Assembly (NCBI GenBank): GCA_019118885.1
Contig: DWYB01000026.1
Coordinates: 23,387-87,386 of the forward strand
Reading direction: 5' to 3'
DNA: 64,000 nt
Origin: Candidatus Mediterraneibacter surreyensis
GTDB lineage: Bacteria > Bacillota > Clostridia > Lachnospirales > Lachnospiraceae
The translations under genes and the position numbers were made by a program. This document shows, piece after piece, positions 43,421 to 51,994 of this stretch. Every line of letters starts with the position of its first letter. Within the stretch, counting starts at the first letter, position 1. The notes beneath the pieces are model-generated. The model searched no databases, was not told the DNA's origin, and saw nothing but the letters and a program-made list of their open reading frames with translations.

Positions 43421-43990
43421 ATGATCGATCATAATAAGATAGAGCAGGCAGTGAGACTTTTCCTTGAGGGAATCGGAGAGGACGTCTCGCGGGAGGGCTT
43501 AATAGATACGCCGGACCGTATCGCCAGGATGTGTGAAGAGCTGTACGGAGGCATGGAAGAGGATGCGGCGGCACATCTGTCAAAGACGTTTTCCGTTGAC
43601 AGCAGCGAGATGGTAATAGAAAGGGACATTCAGTTTTATTCTACCTGCGAACATCATATCCTGCCGTTTTACGGGAAAGCGCATATTGCCTACATTCCGG
43701 ACGGAAAGGTTGTAGGATTGAGCAAGCTGGCAAGGACAGTGGAAGTATTTTCCAGAAGACTGCAGCTCCAGGAGCAGCTTACCGGACAGATTGCAGACGC
43801 ATTAATGGAGCATATGCAGCCGAAAGGAGCGCTTGTGATGATCGAGGCGGAGCATATGTGCATGACCATGCGCGGGATCAAAAAGCCGGGCAGCAGGACA
43901 GTGACGATGGCAAAGCGGGGCGTGTTTGAAAGTGATCCGGCTCTGGAGGAACGTTTCTTCCGGATGTTGAATATGGGAACTGCAAAATAA
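43421..43990 (+). CDS. folE: GTP cyclohydrolase I
   Basis: 189 residues. Zinc and catalytic motif [20 protein letters not shown] near residue 75, [14 protein letters not shown], and [16 protein letters not shown] near 150. It converts GTP to dihydroneopterin triphosphate, the first pterin of folate synthesis. ATG at 43421 after GAGGAAAG; 19 bp follow folC. Confidence 0.96.
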   Translation: MIDHNKIEQAVRLFLEGIGEDVSREGLIDTPDRIARMCEELYGGMEEDAAAHLSKTFSVDSSEMVIERDIQFYSTCEHHILPFYGKAHIAYIPDGKVVGLSKLARTVEVFSRRLQLQEQLTGQIADALMEHMQPKGALVMIEAEHMCMTMRGIKKPGSRTVTMAKRGVFESDPALEERFFRMLNMGTAK

Positions 43991-44021
43991 TCTCCGGCCG
44001 GATGAAGCAGGAGGACAGATT

Positions 44022-44522
44022 ATGGACAAAATGAGACGAGTGAACGCGATCCTTAACGCTCAGTTGTACCGCAGATGTTACGGACGTCTGGAGAAGCTTG
44101 AAAGAGAAAGGATCTTCTGTTGTCATCAGATGCCACATCTGCTGGATGTGGCAAGGATTGCATACATTTTGAATATTGAACAGAAACTTGGGATTGAGAA
44201 AGAGGTGATCTATGCGGCTGCGATCCTTCATGATATCGGGAAAGCGGAACAGTATGAAAGGAAAACGCCGCATGAACAGTCAGGAGAGAAGATCGCCCTT
44301 GAGATTCTGGATTCGCTTCCTGCCGATGTGGCGTTTCCGGAGGAGGAGAAGCGGATGATCCTGACAGCTATCCGCGGGCACCGGAAACTAAGAGAGAATG
44401 CAGAACCTTTGGAAAGACTGCTCTATATAAGCGACAAGGCATCACGGATGTGCTTTGCCTGCCCGGCGGAGGACGAATGTGACTGGAGCAGGGAGAAGAA
44501 AAATATGGAGCTGAAAATATAG
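44022..44522 (+). CDS. HD-domain phosphohydrolase within the folate operon
   Basis: 166 residues. HD signature: His39 (HQMPHLLDVARIAYIL), His70-Asp71 (AAAILHDIGKAEQYER). A C-terminal cysteine group (MCFACPAEDECDW) may bind metal. HD proteins cleave phosphoester or pyrophosphate bonds. It lies between folE and folP, and no NUDIX-type dihydroneopterin triphosphate pyrophosphatase is in the operon, so it is a candidate for that missing step (inference). ATG after GCAGGAGGAC. Confidence 0.85.
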   Translation: MDKMRRVNAILNAQLYRRCYGRLEKLERERIFCCHQMPHLLDVARIAYILNIEQKLGIEKEVIYAAAILHDIGKAEQYERKTPHEQSGEKIALEILDSLPADVAFPEEEKRMILTAIRGHRKLRENAEPLERLLYISDKASRMCFACPAEDECDWSREKKNMELKI

Positions 44523-44550
44523 ACTGGAAAATGAGAAACAAGGAGATAGC

Positions 44551-45363
44551 ATGATGAGGATAGGCAGCAGGGAATTTGATACGGAACACCAGACATATAT
44601 TATGGGCATTCTGAATGTAACGCCTGATTCGTTCTCGGACGGAGGAAAGTACAGCCGGATCGATGCGGCGCTTGCCCATGCAGAGAAGATGATCCGCGAC
44701 GGTGCGGATATTATCGATGTGGGCGGGGAGTCCACCCGTCCGGGTCATATGCAAATCACGGATGAGGAAGAGACGGCAAGAGTCGTGCCGGTCATAGAAG
44801 CCTTGAAGGCGCGGTTTGACACACCTGTTTCCGTGGATACTTACAAGAGCGCTGTAGCGCGGGAGGCGCTGAAGGCAGGAGCAGATCTGGTCAATGATAT
44901 ATGGGGGCTTAAATACGATCCGCAAATGGCGGGGCTTATTGCAGAGAGCGGCGCGGCGTGCTGTTTGATGCACAACCGGAACAATACGGATTACAGAGAG
45001 TTTATCCCGGAATTCCTGGACGATATGAGAGAGTGCGTCAGGCTGGCGGATGAGGCCGGCATTGCCTGGGATAAGATCATTCTTGATCCGGGAGTGGGAT
45101 TCGGTAAGACATATGAGATGAATCTGGAGGTCATCAGCCGTCTGGAAGTGATGCATGAATTAGGGCTTCCAATTCTGCTTGGTACTTCGAGAAAATCGGT
45201 GATCGGACTGACGCTTGATCTGCCGCCGGAAGAGCGGGAAGAGGGTACCCTTGTGACTACGGTGTTCGGAGTACAGAAAGGATGTGCCTTTGTACGTGTA
45301 CACGATGTAGAGAAAAATAAGCGGGCAATCAGGATGACGCGGGCACTGATGAACTTGAACTGA
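44551..45363 (+). CDS. folP: Dihydropteroate synthase
   Basis: 270 residues, TIM barrel. MGILNVTPDSFSDGGKY near residue 20, DIIDVGGESTRPGH near 52, LVNDIWGL near 112, and DPGVGFGKTYEMNL near 172. It joins 4-aminobenzoate to hydroxymethyl-dihydropterin diphosphate and is the sulfonamide target. AAGGAG precedes two adjacent ATGs. 28 bp follow the HD gene. Confidence 0.95.
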   Translation: MMRIGSREFDTEHQTYIMGILNVTPDSFSDGGKYSRIDAALAHAEKMIRDGADIIDVGGESTRPGHMQITDEEETARVVPVIEALKARFDTPVSVDTYKSAVAREALKAGADLVNDIWGLKYDPQMAGLIAESGAACCLMHNRNNTDYREFIPEFLDDMRECVRLADEAGIAWDKIILDPGVGFGKTYEMNLEVISRLEVMHELGLPILLGTSRKSVIGLTLDLPPEEREEGTLVTTVFGVQKGCAFVRVHDVEKNKRAIRMTRALMNLN

Positions 45364-45432
45364 GCTGGTTCATATCGTTTAGTATGGTTCTGTAAGTAAG
45401 TACAGCTAACAGTAGCGGGAGAGGATAAAAGA

Positions 45433-46245
45433 ATGGATAAGATAAAGATCGAAGATCTGGAAGTATTTGCAAATCACGGTGTTTTCCCGGAGGAGAATAC
45501 GCTGGGGCAGAAGTTCGTCGTGTCAGCTGTTCTGTATACAGACACGAGAAAAGCAGGAAAGAAAGACGATCTGACCGCCTCCATTCACTATGGGGAAGTC
45601 AGTGCGTTTATTGAAATGTGGCTGAAAAAGCATACGTACAAACTTCTGGAGAGTGCGGCGGAGAATCTGGCGGAAGAACTTCTCCTGAAATATCCGGGAA
45701 TGAGGGCAATCCGGCTTGAGATCAAGAAACCGTGGGCGCCGATCCGGCTTCCCCTTAAGACTGTGAGCGTGGAGATCGAGCGGGCGAAACATACCGCATA
45801 TATTGCCATGGGCTCTAATATGGGCGACCGGGAAAAGTATATCAAAGACGCGGTGAAGATGCTTGATTCACTCAGGGGATGCGCAGTAAAGAGAGTGTCG
45901 GATCTGATCGAGACGCCGCCTTACGGCGTGACGGATCAGGATGATTTCCTCAACGGATGTCTGGAGCTTGAGACGCTTCTGACGCCGCGGGAACTGCTGA
46001 CTGAGTTGAACCAAATTGAGGCGGAGGCGGGGCGTGAACGTATTGTTCACTGGGGACCGCGCACACTGGATCTGGATATCATTTTCTATGACGATATAAC
46101 TGTTCAGGAAAAAGACTTGTGCATCCCCCATGTGGAGATGCACAAGAGAAAATTCGTATTGGAGCCTCTCTCACTGATTGCTCCGTACAAGCGGCATCCG
46201 GTGTACGGGAAGACCGTGACGGAGATGCTGGGAGAGCTGGAATAG
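45433..46245 (+). CDS. folK: Fused dihydroneopterin aldolase / HPPK (FolB-FolK)
   Basis: 270 residues. Residues 1-118 are FolB (IEDLEVFANHGVFPEENTLG with its catalytic Glu/His region; TYKLLESAAENLAEELL). Residues 120-270 are FolK (AYIAMGSNMGDREKYI; GPRTLDLDIIFYDDI). The fusion does two consecutive steps. It ends the folate operon, 13 bp from a convergent gene. AGGATAAAAGA precedes the ATG. Confidence 0.95.
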   Translation: MDKIKIEDLEVFANHGVFPEENTLGQKFVVSAVLYTDTRKAGKKDDLTASIHYGEVSAFIEMWLKKHTYKLLESAAENLAEELLLKYPGMRAIRLEIKKPWAPIRLPLKTVSVEIERAKHTAYIAMGSNMGDREKYIKDAVKMLDSLRGCAVKRVSDLIETPPYGVTDQDDFLNGCLELETLLTPRELLTELNQIEAEAGRERIVHWGPRTLDLDIIFYDDITVQEKDLCIPHVEMHKRKFVLEPLSLIAPYKRHPVYGKTVTEMLGELE

Positions 46246-46258
46246 TTGAAAACTTATT

Positions 46259-47683
46259 TTATTCCTTTACTTTCACATACAGCTCCGGCGTGTCTGCGGC
46301 TGCCGCGCCGGTGTCAAAATACTCCATGTACGCGCTGCCCAGCCGGTCTTTGTCAACGACATAAACTGAGACGCACTCTTCTTCTTCGCCCGGGTCAAGG
46401 GTTGTAAAGAGTACGGATTTGCCCCCGTTATCCGGCGCACTCTGGTAGATGGGGAATCCGTCCGCCGTGAGACCTGCCCAGCCTGACTCGGCGGGCCCTG
46501 CTGTAAGGTCCGGATCAAGGAGCGTATAATCTCCGCTCTCATTCTTATCGAGATACCGGAGGAAAGGTGAGAGATAGACGTCCATCGCTGTATCCCCGGT
46601 ATTTCTGAGTTTTGTCTTTACAATGATAAAAGCTGCGTCTGTGCTCTCAGTCGTTTTGCCGCCATCTCCGGTAAAGCGTTCATGAGGCTTCAGTGAGCCG
46701 TCTTCATTCAGATATTCCCCCAGAACGGAAGCAGAATCATCAATAAAGTTCTCTTTCGGGAAGTCATCAAAGGACAGGGCGTCCGTGACCTGAATATCCT
46801 CCGTCTGATACTCAATTCCCTGATAAATCGGGTACGCGTTTCCGTCAATTGTCAGTGTGTCATTGATTCCGCGGATATGATCGCCAGAGACGATGGTCGA
46901 CGCCGCAGCTTCCTTATTTGCTTCTTCGTGTTCTCGGTTGAGTTCTGCAATTTCTTCTTCCGTCGGATAGGGAACCGTGGTATCGAGGACTTCGATGTCC
47001 AGTCCTTCCGCAATCTTTTCGGCTTCGTCCGCCGCAAGACCGGTTCCATCCAGGTATACATGTACGGCATATCCCCATTCCTCATTAAAAAGGTAGAGAT
47101 CCTGCTGTGTATCATCACTGTCGATATAGTCGGTATTTTCCTGAGTGAAGATGTCTACGCTCATCCCCTGTATCTCAATCGTTTTGACATAGCTGTCTTT
47201 GTTGATCGCTACCTGAAGTGAGGAATCCGACGTCCTGCTTTCCAGATAGAGCTCGGCTGCATTGTACGGGATGATCGTCATGCTTCCTTCCGTCTTTTCG
47301 TTGTACCATTTGCTCTCATACGGACCGTCTGTCTGATAGATATAACCCTCCGGAACATAGCCCGGTGTGACGCGGATCTCGTGGGCCTCTTTCTCTGAGG
47401 GATCGACATTGAGCGCATAGGTGAGATAGTCGCCGTTCTGTGTAAGACGGGCGCTGACAAACTGTCCGGCAGCGTATACCGTAACTCCAAGACCTGCGAT
47501 CAGGGCGGCCGCTGCGGCGATGGTCACCCAGGCTTTTCTCTTTTTCCTGCGGGCAGGACGAAAGTCGGAAAGAATTCCGAGACTTTTATACGTGTCACGG
47601 ATCCGCTGGTCAACAGAGCCCGGGATTTCCGTATTACTCTTTAAAATGCGTTCCATTTCTTCCGGTGAATAGTTGTTTTTCAA
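46259..47683 (-). CDS. Membrane-anchored anti-sigma-like protein paired with the ECF sigma factor
   Basis: 474 residues. The cytoplasmic N-terminus (about 60 residues: YSPEEMERILKSNTEIPGSV) leads to one membrane helix (KAWVTIAAAAALIAGLGVTV, residues 52-72) and a large extracellular domain. Size and topology fit DUF4179/RsiV-like anti-sigma proteins. TTG at 47683 has GGAGGAAC at 7 nt; no ATG fits as well. The sigma gene ends 20 bp upstream, so a sigma/anti-sigma pair is inferred. Confidence 0.82.
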   Translation of the reverse strand: MKNNYSPEEMERILKSNTEIPGSVDQRIRDTYKSLGILSDFRPARRKKRKAWVTIAAAAALIAGLGVTVYAAGQFVSARLTQNGDYLTYALNVDPSEKEAHEIRVTPGYVPEGYIYQTDGPYESKWYNEKTEGSMTIIPYNAAELYLESRTSDSSLQVAINKDSYVKTIEIQGMSVDIFTQENTDYIDSDDTQQDLYLFNEEWGYAVHVYLDGTGLAADEAEKIAEGLDIEVLDTTVPYPTEEEIAELNREHEEANKEAAASTIVSGDHIRGINDTLTIDGNAYPIYQGIEYQTEDIQVTDALSFDDFPKENFIDDSASVLGEYLNEDGSLKPHERFTGDGGKTTESTDAAFIIVKTKLRNTGDTAMDVYLSPFLRYLDKNESGDYTLLDPDLTAGPAESGWAGLTADGFPIYQSAPDNGGKSVLFTTLDPGEEEECVSVYVVDKDRLGSAYMEYFDTGAAAADTPELYVKVKE

Positions 47684-47703
47684 ATGAGTTCCTCCTCTCT
47701 GAT

Positions 47704-48252
47704 TCAATTCTGATGAACGGCTTCCAGGTCCGTCCACACTTCTTTGAATTTCATTCGTCCTCTGGAGAGACGTGTCTTTACCGTGTTCTCTTCCATGTCG
47801 AGAAGCTGCGCGATCTCACTGACTTTGAATCCCTCTCCGTAGTACAGAAGAAGCACGGTACGATATTTCTCGTCAAGGGAATTCATAAGCTCCTGAAATT
47901 CACAGTTGCCAAGCTCCGTGCTGACTTCTCCGTACTCGGGAAATTCGCTTACCGGATGTTCCTTTTTGTTTTTGCGTATAATATCGATGCATTTGTTGAT
48001 CAGGATGCGTGTCATCCAGGTACGGAAATATTCCGGATCGGCAAGATGCCGGATCGACCGGTAGCATGTTTCAATCGTATCCTGAATAGCGTCGGCGATA
48101 TCTTCGTCGCTGGTAAAATAGGAGCGGGCGATTTTGTACATGCTCTGCTTATTTATCTCCATCAGCCGGACAAATGACCGGGCATCGCCCTGCTGAGCTT
48201 TTTTGACAAGATATTTCAGGGAAGATCCCTCCTTTCTTTCTGCGGGGTGCAT
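47704..48252 (-). CDS. ECF-type RNA polymerase sigma factor
   Basis: 182 residues. Region 2 (YKIARSYFTSDEDIADAIQD, then FRTWMTRILINKCID) and region 4 (LDEKYRTVLLLYYGEGFKVS, then MEENTVKTRLSRGRMKFKEV) are complete. ATG at 48252 after AAGGGAGA; a shorter form from a TTG after GAAAGGAGGG is possible. An ECF-type promoter lies 73 bp upstream, suggesting autoregulation as for SigM/SigV/SigW. Confidence 0.92.
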   Translation of the reverse strand: MHPAERKEGSSLKYLVKKAQQGDARSFVRLMEINKQSMYKIARSYFTSDEDIADAIQDTIETCYRSIRHLADPEYFRTWMTRILINKCIDIIRKNKKEHPVSEFPEYGEVSTELGNCEFQELMNSLDEKYRTVLLLYYGEGFKVSEIAQLLDMEENTVKTRLSRGRMKFKEVWTDLEAVHQN

Positions 48253-48324
48253 GGCTTTCTGTCTCCCTTTTCGGCAGATTATGGCAGCGCTGCGTTTTGT
48301 GTTCTGTAACTGTTACATAAATTA

Positions 48325-48351
48325 GACGGAGCATACGGGGAAAAGGTTTCA
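48325..48351 (-). promoter_or_regulatory. ECF-type promoter of the sigma/anti-sigma operon
   Basis: Minus-strand TGAAAC (48346-48351), 17-bp spacer, CGTC (48325-48328). This matches the B. subtilis SigM/SigV/SigW class consensus (TGAAAC, 16-17 bp, CGTM). The remaining intergenic DNA to 48524 holds an isolated TTGACA (48455-48460) for the rightward hydrogenase gene, with no good -10 box. Confidence 0.7.
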
Positions 48352-48524
48352 CATATGCCGGTATTTTATCACAGTTTATATCCGTATTTTATCAGGAAAT
48401 ATTGTTGCTTCCGTTTGAATAGTGTGGATATTATGATTGCTCTCTGGTAAAATATTGACAATAGAGAAAAATACTCGTTTATGAGAAATAAGTACGGAAA
48501 ATAAAATGACAGGAGGATAGGTGA

Positions 48525-50234
48525 ATGCAGGTCATTGACTTTAAAGACGCCAGGTGCCGCCATTGCTATAAATGTGTGCGTCATTGCGCGGTAAAGGCCA
48601 TATCAGTGCGGGATGAACAGGCACGCATCATGGTGGATCACTGTATCAACTGCGGGCGTTGTCTGGAAGTCTGTCCGCAGAATGCAAAGACGTTTGCCAG
48701 CGATATGGAGCGGGTGAAAGATTATCTGAGACAGGGATATAAAATAATCATATCTATAGCCCCGTCTTACGCCGGAGTGCTGGATTTTGACCGGCCGGGG
48801 CAGGTGGTGGACGCCCTGCAGCGGCTTGGATTTTATGAAGTGAGGGAGACGGCAGAGGGGGCGGCTCTCGTAACCGATGAGTATAAAAAGCTTGTCAGAC
48901 AAGGAGAGATGCCTAATATTATTACTACATGCTGCCCCAGCGTAAATGATCTGATCGAAAAATATTATCCGGACTGCGCAAAGCTGATGGCGCCGGTAGT
49001 TTCTCCCATGATTGCTCACGGCCGCTATATTAAAAAACTGTACGGTCCGGATGTAAAAGTTGTCTTTCTTGGTCCCTGTATTGCAAAGAAGCAGGAAGCC
49101 ATCGGAGATGAGAGAGTGCGTGGGGCCATCGATGCGATTCTGACGTTTGAAGAGCTGGCGCTTTGGCTGAGAGAGTCCGGGATCGATCTTCACTCCTGCG
49201 AAGATAAGCCCATGGGAAATCCGGATCCGAAGATCAATCGCCTGTATCCGGTCAGCGGCGGTGTGATCCAGTCCGTAATTACTGAGGAGGATGTAGACGG
49301 ATATCATAAAGTATTTGTAGACGGACTCGAAAACTGTATGGAAATGCTGGAATGTCTGAGAAAAGGAGAACTGGATCACTGCTTTATCGAGGCAAACGTG
49401 TGTGAAGGCGGCTGCGCCAAAGGACCTGCCTCTGCACACTGGAATACATCTTATGTGAAGACAAAGGTAAAGATAGAGAATGTGGTTTCTTACAAGGCTG
49501 CCCGGGATCTGCCCCATATGAGTCGTGAGGAGATGTATAAGAAATTCGGGGACCGCAGTATTTCCGATCTCCAGCCGTCAGAGGAACAGATTACCAGGAT
49601 TCTGCGCTCCACCGGGAAATATGCGCCGGAAGATGAATTAAACTGCGGTGCATGCGGGTATTCTACCTGCCGGGAGAAAGCGGTGGCCGTATTCCAGGGG
49701 AAAGCCGAACTGTCCATGTGCATGCCTTATGCTCTGGCACAGGCAGAGTCCATGTCCAATGTAGTCATGGATGTGACGCCGAATATGATCTTTGTCATAG
49801 GAAATGACATGAAGATCCTCGACTGCAACAGGAAAGGTCAGGATCTGTTAGGTGTCGGGCATGAGGAAGCGATCCAGAGATATATCTTTGAGTTTATTGA
49901 AGCGGAAGATGTTGAGACGGCGCTGCTTACCAGAGAACCTGTATTTCGCAAAAAGGTGAAGCTCGACAAAGGAAAGATTATTGCGGAGGAAACCATTGTA
50001 TACATAGAGAAACTGGACGCCGTTCTTGTTATGTTCCGGGATGTGACGAGGGAGGAAAAGGTCAGGGAACAGCATTATAATCTAAAGGTGGAGACCGTGG
50101 AGATGGCTCAGAAAGTCATTGAGAAGCAGATGATGGTCGCTCAGGAGATTGCAGGTCTGCTGGGGGAGACGACTGCGGAGACGAAAGTGACGCTGACGAA
50201 ACTCAGGGATTCGATCCTGAATGAGGAGGACTAG
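48525..50234 (+). CDS. Sensory [FeFe] hydrogenase with PAS domain (HydS, group C-like)
   Basis: 569 residues. N-terminal 2x[4Fe-4S] ferredoxin (CRHCYKCVRHCA, CINCGRCLEVCP), then an H-cluster domain with loops TTCCPS (134-139), LGPCIAKKQE and EANVCEGGCAKGP. A further Fe-S domain follows (CGACGYSTC near 371), then a PAS domain (about 400-505) and a helical tail. Both loop-1 cysteines are kept, unlike the group D-like protein at 30256. ATG after GGAGGATAG. The downstream phosphatase starts 3 bp later. H2 sensing by the PAS-linked H-cluster is inferred from the known HydS family. Confidence 0.93.
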   Translation: MQVIDFKDARCRHCYKCVRHCAVKAISVRDEQARIMVDHCINCGRCLEVCPQNAKTFASDMERVKDYLRQGYKIIISIAPSYAGVLDFDRPGQVVDALQRLGFYEVRETAEGAALVTDEYKKLVRQGEMPNIITTCCPSVNDLIEKYYPDCAKLMAPVVSPMIAHGRYIKKLYGPDVKVVFLGPCIAKKQEAIGDERVRGAIDAILTFEELALWLRESGIDLHSCEDKPMGNPDPKINRLYPVSGGVIQSVITEEDVDGYHKVFVDGLENCMEMLECLRKGELDHCFIEANVCEGGCAKGPASAHWNTSYVKTKVKIENVVSYKAARDLPHMSREEMYKKFGDRSISDLQPSEEQITRILRSTGKYAPEDELNCGACGYSTCREKAVAVFQGKAELSMCMPYALAQAESMSNVVMDVTPNMIFVIGNDMKILDCNRKGQDLLGVGHEEAIQRYIFEFIEAEDVETALLTREPVFRKKVKLDKGKIIAEETIVYIEKLDAVLVMFRDVTREEKVREQHYNLKVETVEMAQKVIEKQMMVAQEIAGLLGETTAETKVTLTKLRDSILNEED

Positions 50235-50237
50235 AGT

Positions 50238-51413
50238 ATGAGCGTGAGTATCGATGTGGCGTGGAAGAGCCTGAATAAACACCAGGAGGAACTCTGCGGA
50301 GACAAGGTGGAAGTGCTGAAGACGGAAGATTCTGATATCGTGATCCTGGCGGACGGAATGGGGAGCGGTGTCAAGGCGAATATACTGGCTACATTGACGT
50401 CCAAGATTCTCGGAACCATGCTGAACGAAGGGGCGCAGATCGAGTCATGCGTTGAGACAATCGCAAAGACACTTCCCATATGTAAGGAACGTAAAGTGGC
50501 TTATGCTACATTTTCCATCCTGCAGATCTTTCATAATGGAAAAGCATATCTGGTGGAATTCGACAATCCGTCCTGTGTGTTCATCCGTGACGGCCAAATC
50601 GTGGATTATCCCTATGAAGTTCGGGAGATCAGCGGAAAAAAAATCCACGAATACAGATTTGCGGTAAAAAAGAACGACTGTTTTGTCCTGATGAGCGACG
50701 GAGTTATTTATGCAGGCGCGGGCTCCATTCTGAATCTTCAGGGATGGACATGGGAAGCCATGGCAGAATATACATTGAAATGCACGAAGAAAACATTGTC
50801 TGCATCCAGGCTTGCCGTCATGCTCAGCCAGGCATGTGAGGAACTCTACGAGGATAAGCCGGGAGATGATACTACGGTTGCGGTGGCACGGGTCATTGAG
50901 CGGCGTGTAGTCAATATATTTACCGGTCCGCCGAAAAACAAAGAGGACGATGAACTCCTGATGCATGAGTTTATGAATGCCGAAGGGAAAAAAGTAGTGG
51001 CGGGGGGAACAAGCGCCAATATCGCTGCGCGCATACTTGGGCGGGAGATCACAACGAAAGTGGACAGTCGCAATCCGGATGTGCCGCCTATGGCCGAGAT
51101 CGAGGGAATCGATCTCGTAACAGAGGGAGTCCTGACCCTGAGCAGGAGCCTGAAACTTCTGAAAAAATACCTCAGTGATGAGTTCGATGCCGAATTCTTT
51201 GACGAACTGGACGCGAACAATGGAGCATCCCGGCTCGCCAAGCTTCTTATAGAGGAGTGCACAGAACTGAATCTTTTCGTAGGAACAGCGGTCAACGAGG
51301 CTCATAAAGAATCCGGGCTGAACTTTGACCTGAGCATGAGACAGAACCTGGTGGATCAACTGATCCGGACGGCAGAAGAGATGGGGAAACATGTGAGGGT
51401 GAAGTACTATTGA
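50238..51413 (+). CDS. SpoIIE/PP2C-type serine phosphatase
   Basis: 391 residues. The first 225 form a PP2C-like phosphatase: VILADGMGSGVKAN (metal Asp), VLMSDGVIYAGAGS and DKPGDDTTVAVARV. The last 160 residues are an extra helical domain with no family I recognise. Tight coupling to the PAS hydrogenase implies that the hydrogenase controls its activity. A substrate would be a Ser-phosphorylated anti-anti-sigma-type protein, none seen here. GAGGAGGAC precedes the ATG. Confidence 0.9.
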   Translation: MSVSIDVAWKSLNKHQEELCGDKVEVLKTEDSDIVILADGMGSGVKANILATLTSKILGTMLNEGAQIESCVETIAKTLPICKERKVAYATFSILQIFHNGKAYLVEFDNPSCVFIRDGQIVDYPYEVREISGKKIHEYRFAVKKNDCFVLMSDGVIYAGAGSILNLQGWTWEAMAEYTLKCTKKTLSASRLAVMLSQACEELYEDKPGDDTTVAVARVIERRVVNIFTGPPKNKEDDELLMHEFMNAEGKKVVAGGTSANIAARILGREITTKVDSRNPDVPPMAEIEGIDLVTEGVLTLSRSLKLLKKYLSDEFDAEFFDELDANNGASRLAKLLIEECTELNLFVGTAVNEAHKESGLNFDLSMRQNLVDQLIRTAEEMGKHVRVKYY

Positions 51414-51994
51414 AATTCGTGTTTGTTGTATAAATTACTCTGTAAAAAGCAGAACAGTGCTGATCTGAATTGCGGACGCTGTGAGAAGCGGTTACTGTAA
51501 CGCCATGCCGGCCCGTTTCTCCTCATCCCCTGGAATCCCTGTAACGAAAAAGCAAATGCTCGTCCATTGGAACTTGCATTTGCTTTTTCTAACCTGCAGT
51601 GTATCTTATCAACAAACATTCGTAAAAACGGGAAGAAATGGTGGCTTTATCGAGAAAGTTCCACTCTCGTCCTGTTTTTATAAGTGTTTGTTCAGAAATC
51701 TTTGTGGTGACCGGACGAAAAACGATCAGACTGGATGAGGCAGCAGAAAAAAGGAAAACTGCGTGAGCCATGCATCAAGGCAGGAGCGTTCCGAAAAGCA
51801 TTTGTTCTGGATGTTAGGTGAAAGGAAATGCAAGTTCCAATGGACGAGCATTTCCTTTCGCCGTTACATCCATTCAAATCTTTGAGGAGAAGCGGGCCGG
51901 CATGGCGATGCAGTTTCCCTTTTTTCTGCGTCAGCTTATCTATTTGATATTTTTTATTCGAAATATCATATGATCTCTGGAACAAACACGAATT
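51414..51994. repeat. Structured repeat element B
   Basis: 581 bp between convergent stops, a relative of element A in inverse orientation. Termini AATTCGTGTTTGTT and AACAAACACGAATT. Hairpins: GAAAAAGCAAATGC/GCATTTGCTTTTTC (51546-51559, 51576-51589) and GAAAGGAAATGC/GCATTTCCTTTC (51820-51831, 51848-51859); their 16-nt loops (51560-51575, 51832-51847) are perfectly complementary. A central imperfect stem is at 51611-51633/51670-51692. B is about 105 bp shorter than A. The right terminus supplies bases of the deacetylase stop codon. Confidence 0.9.

Noticed and set aside
50445-51392. 315-codon frame antisense to the SpoIIE-type phosphatase
   Set aside because: Shadow of a clearly conserved phosphatase; low-complexity mixed composition and no start signal.
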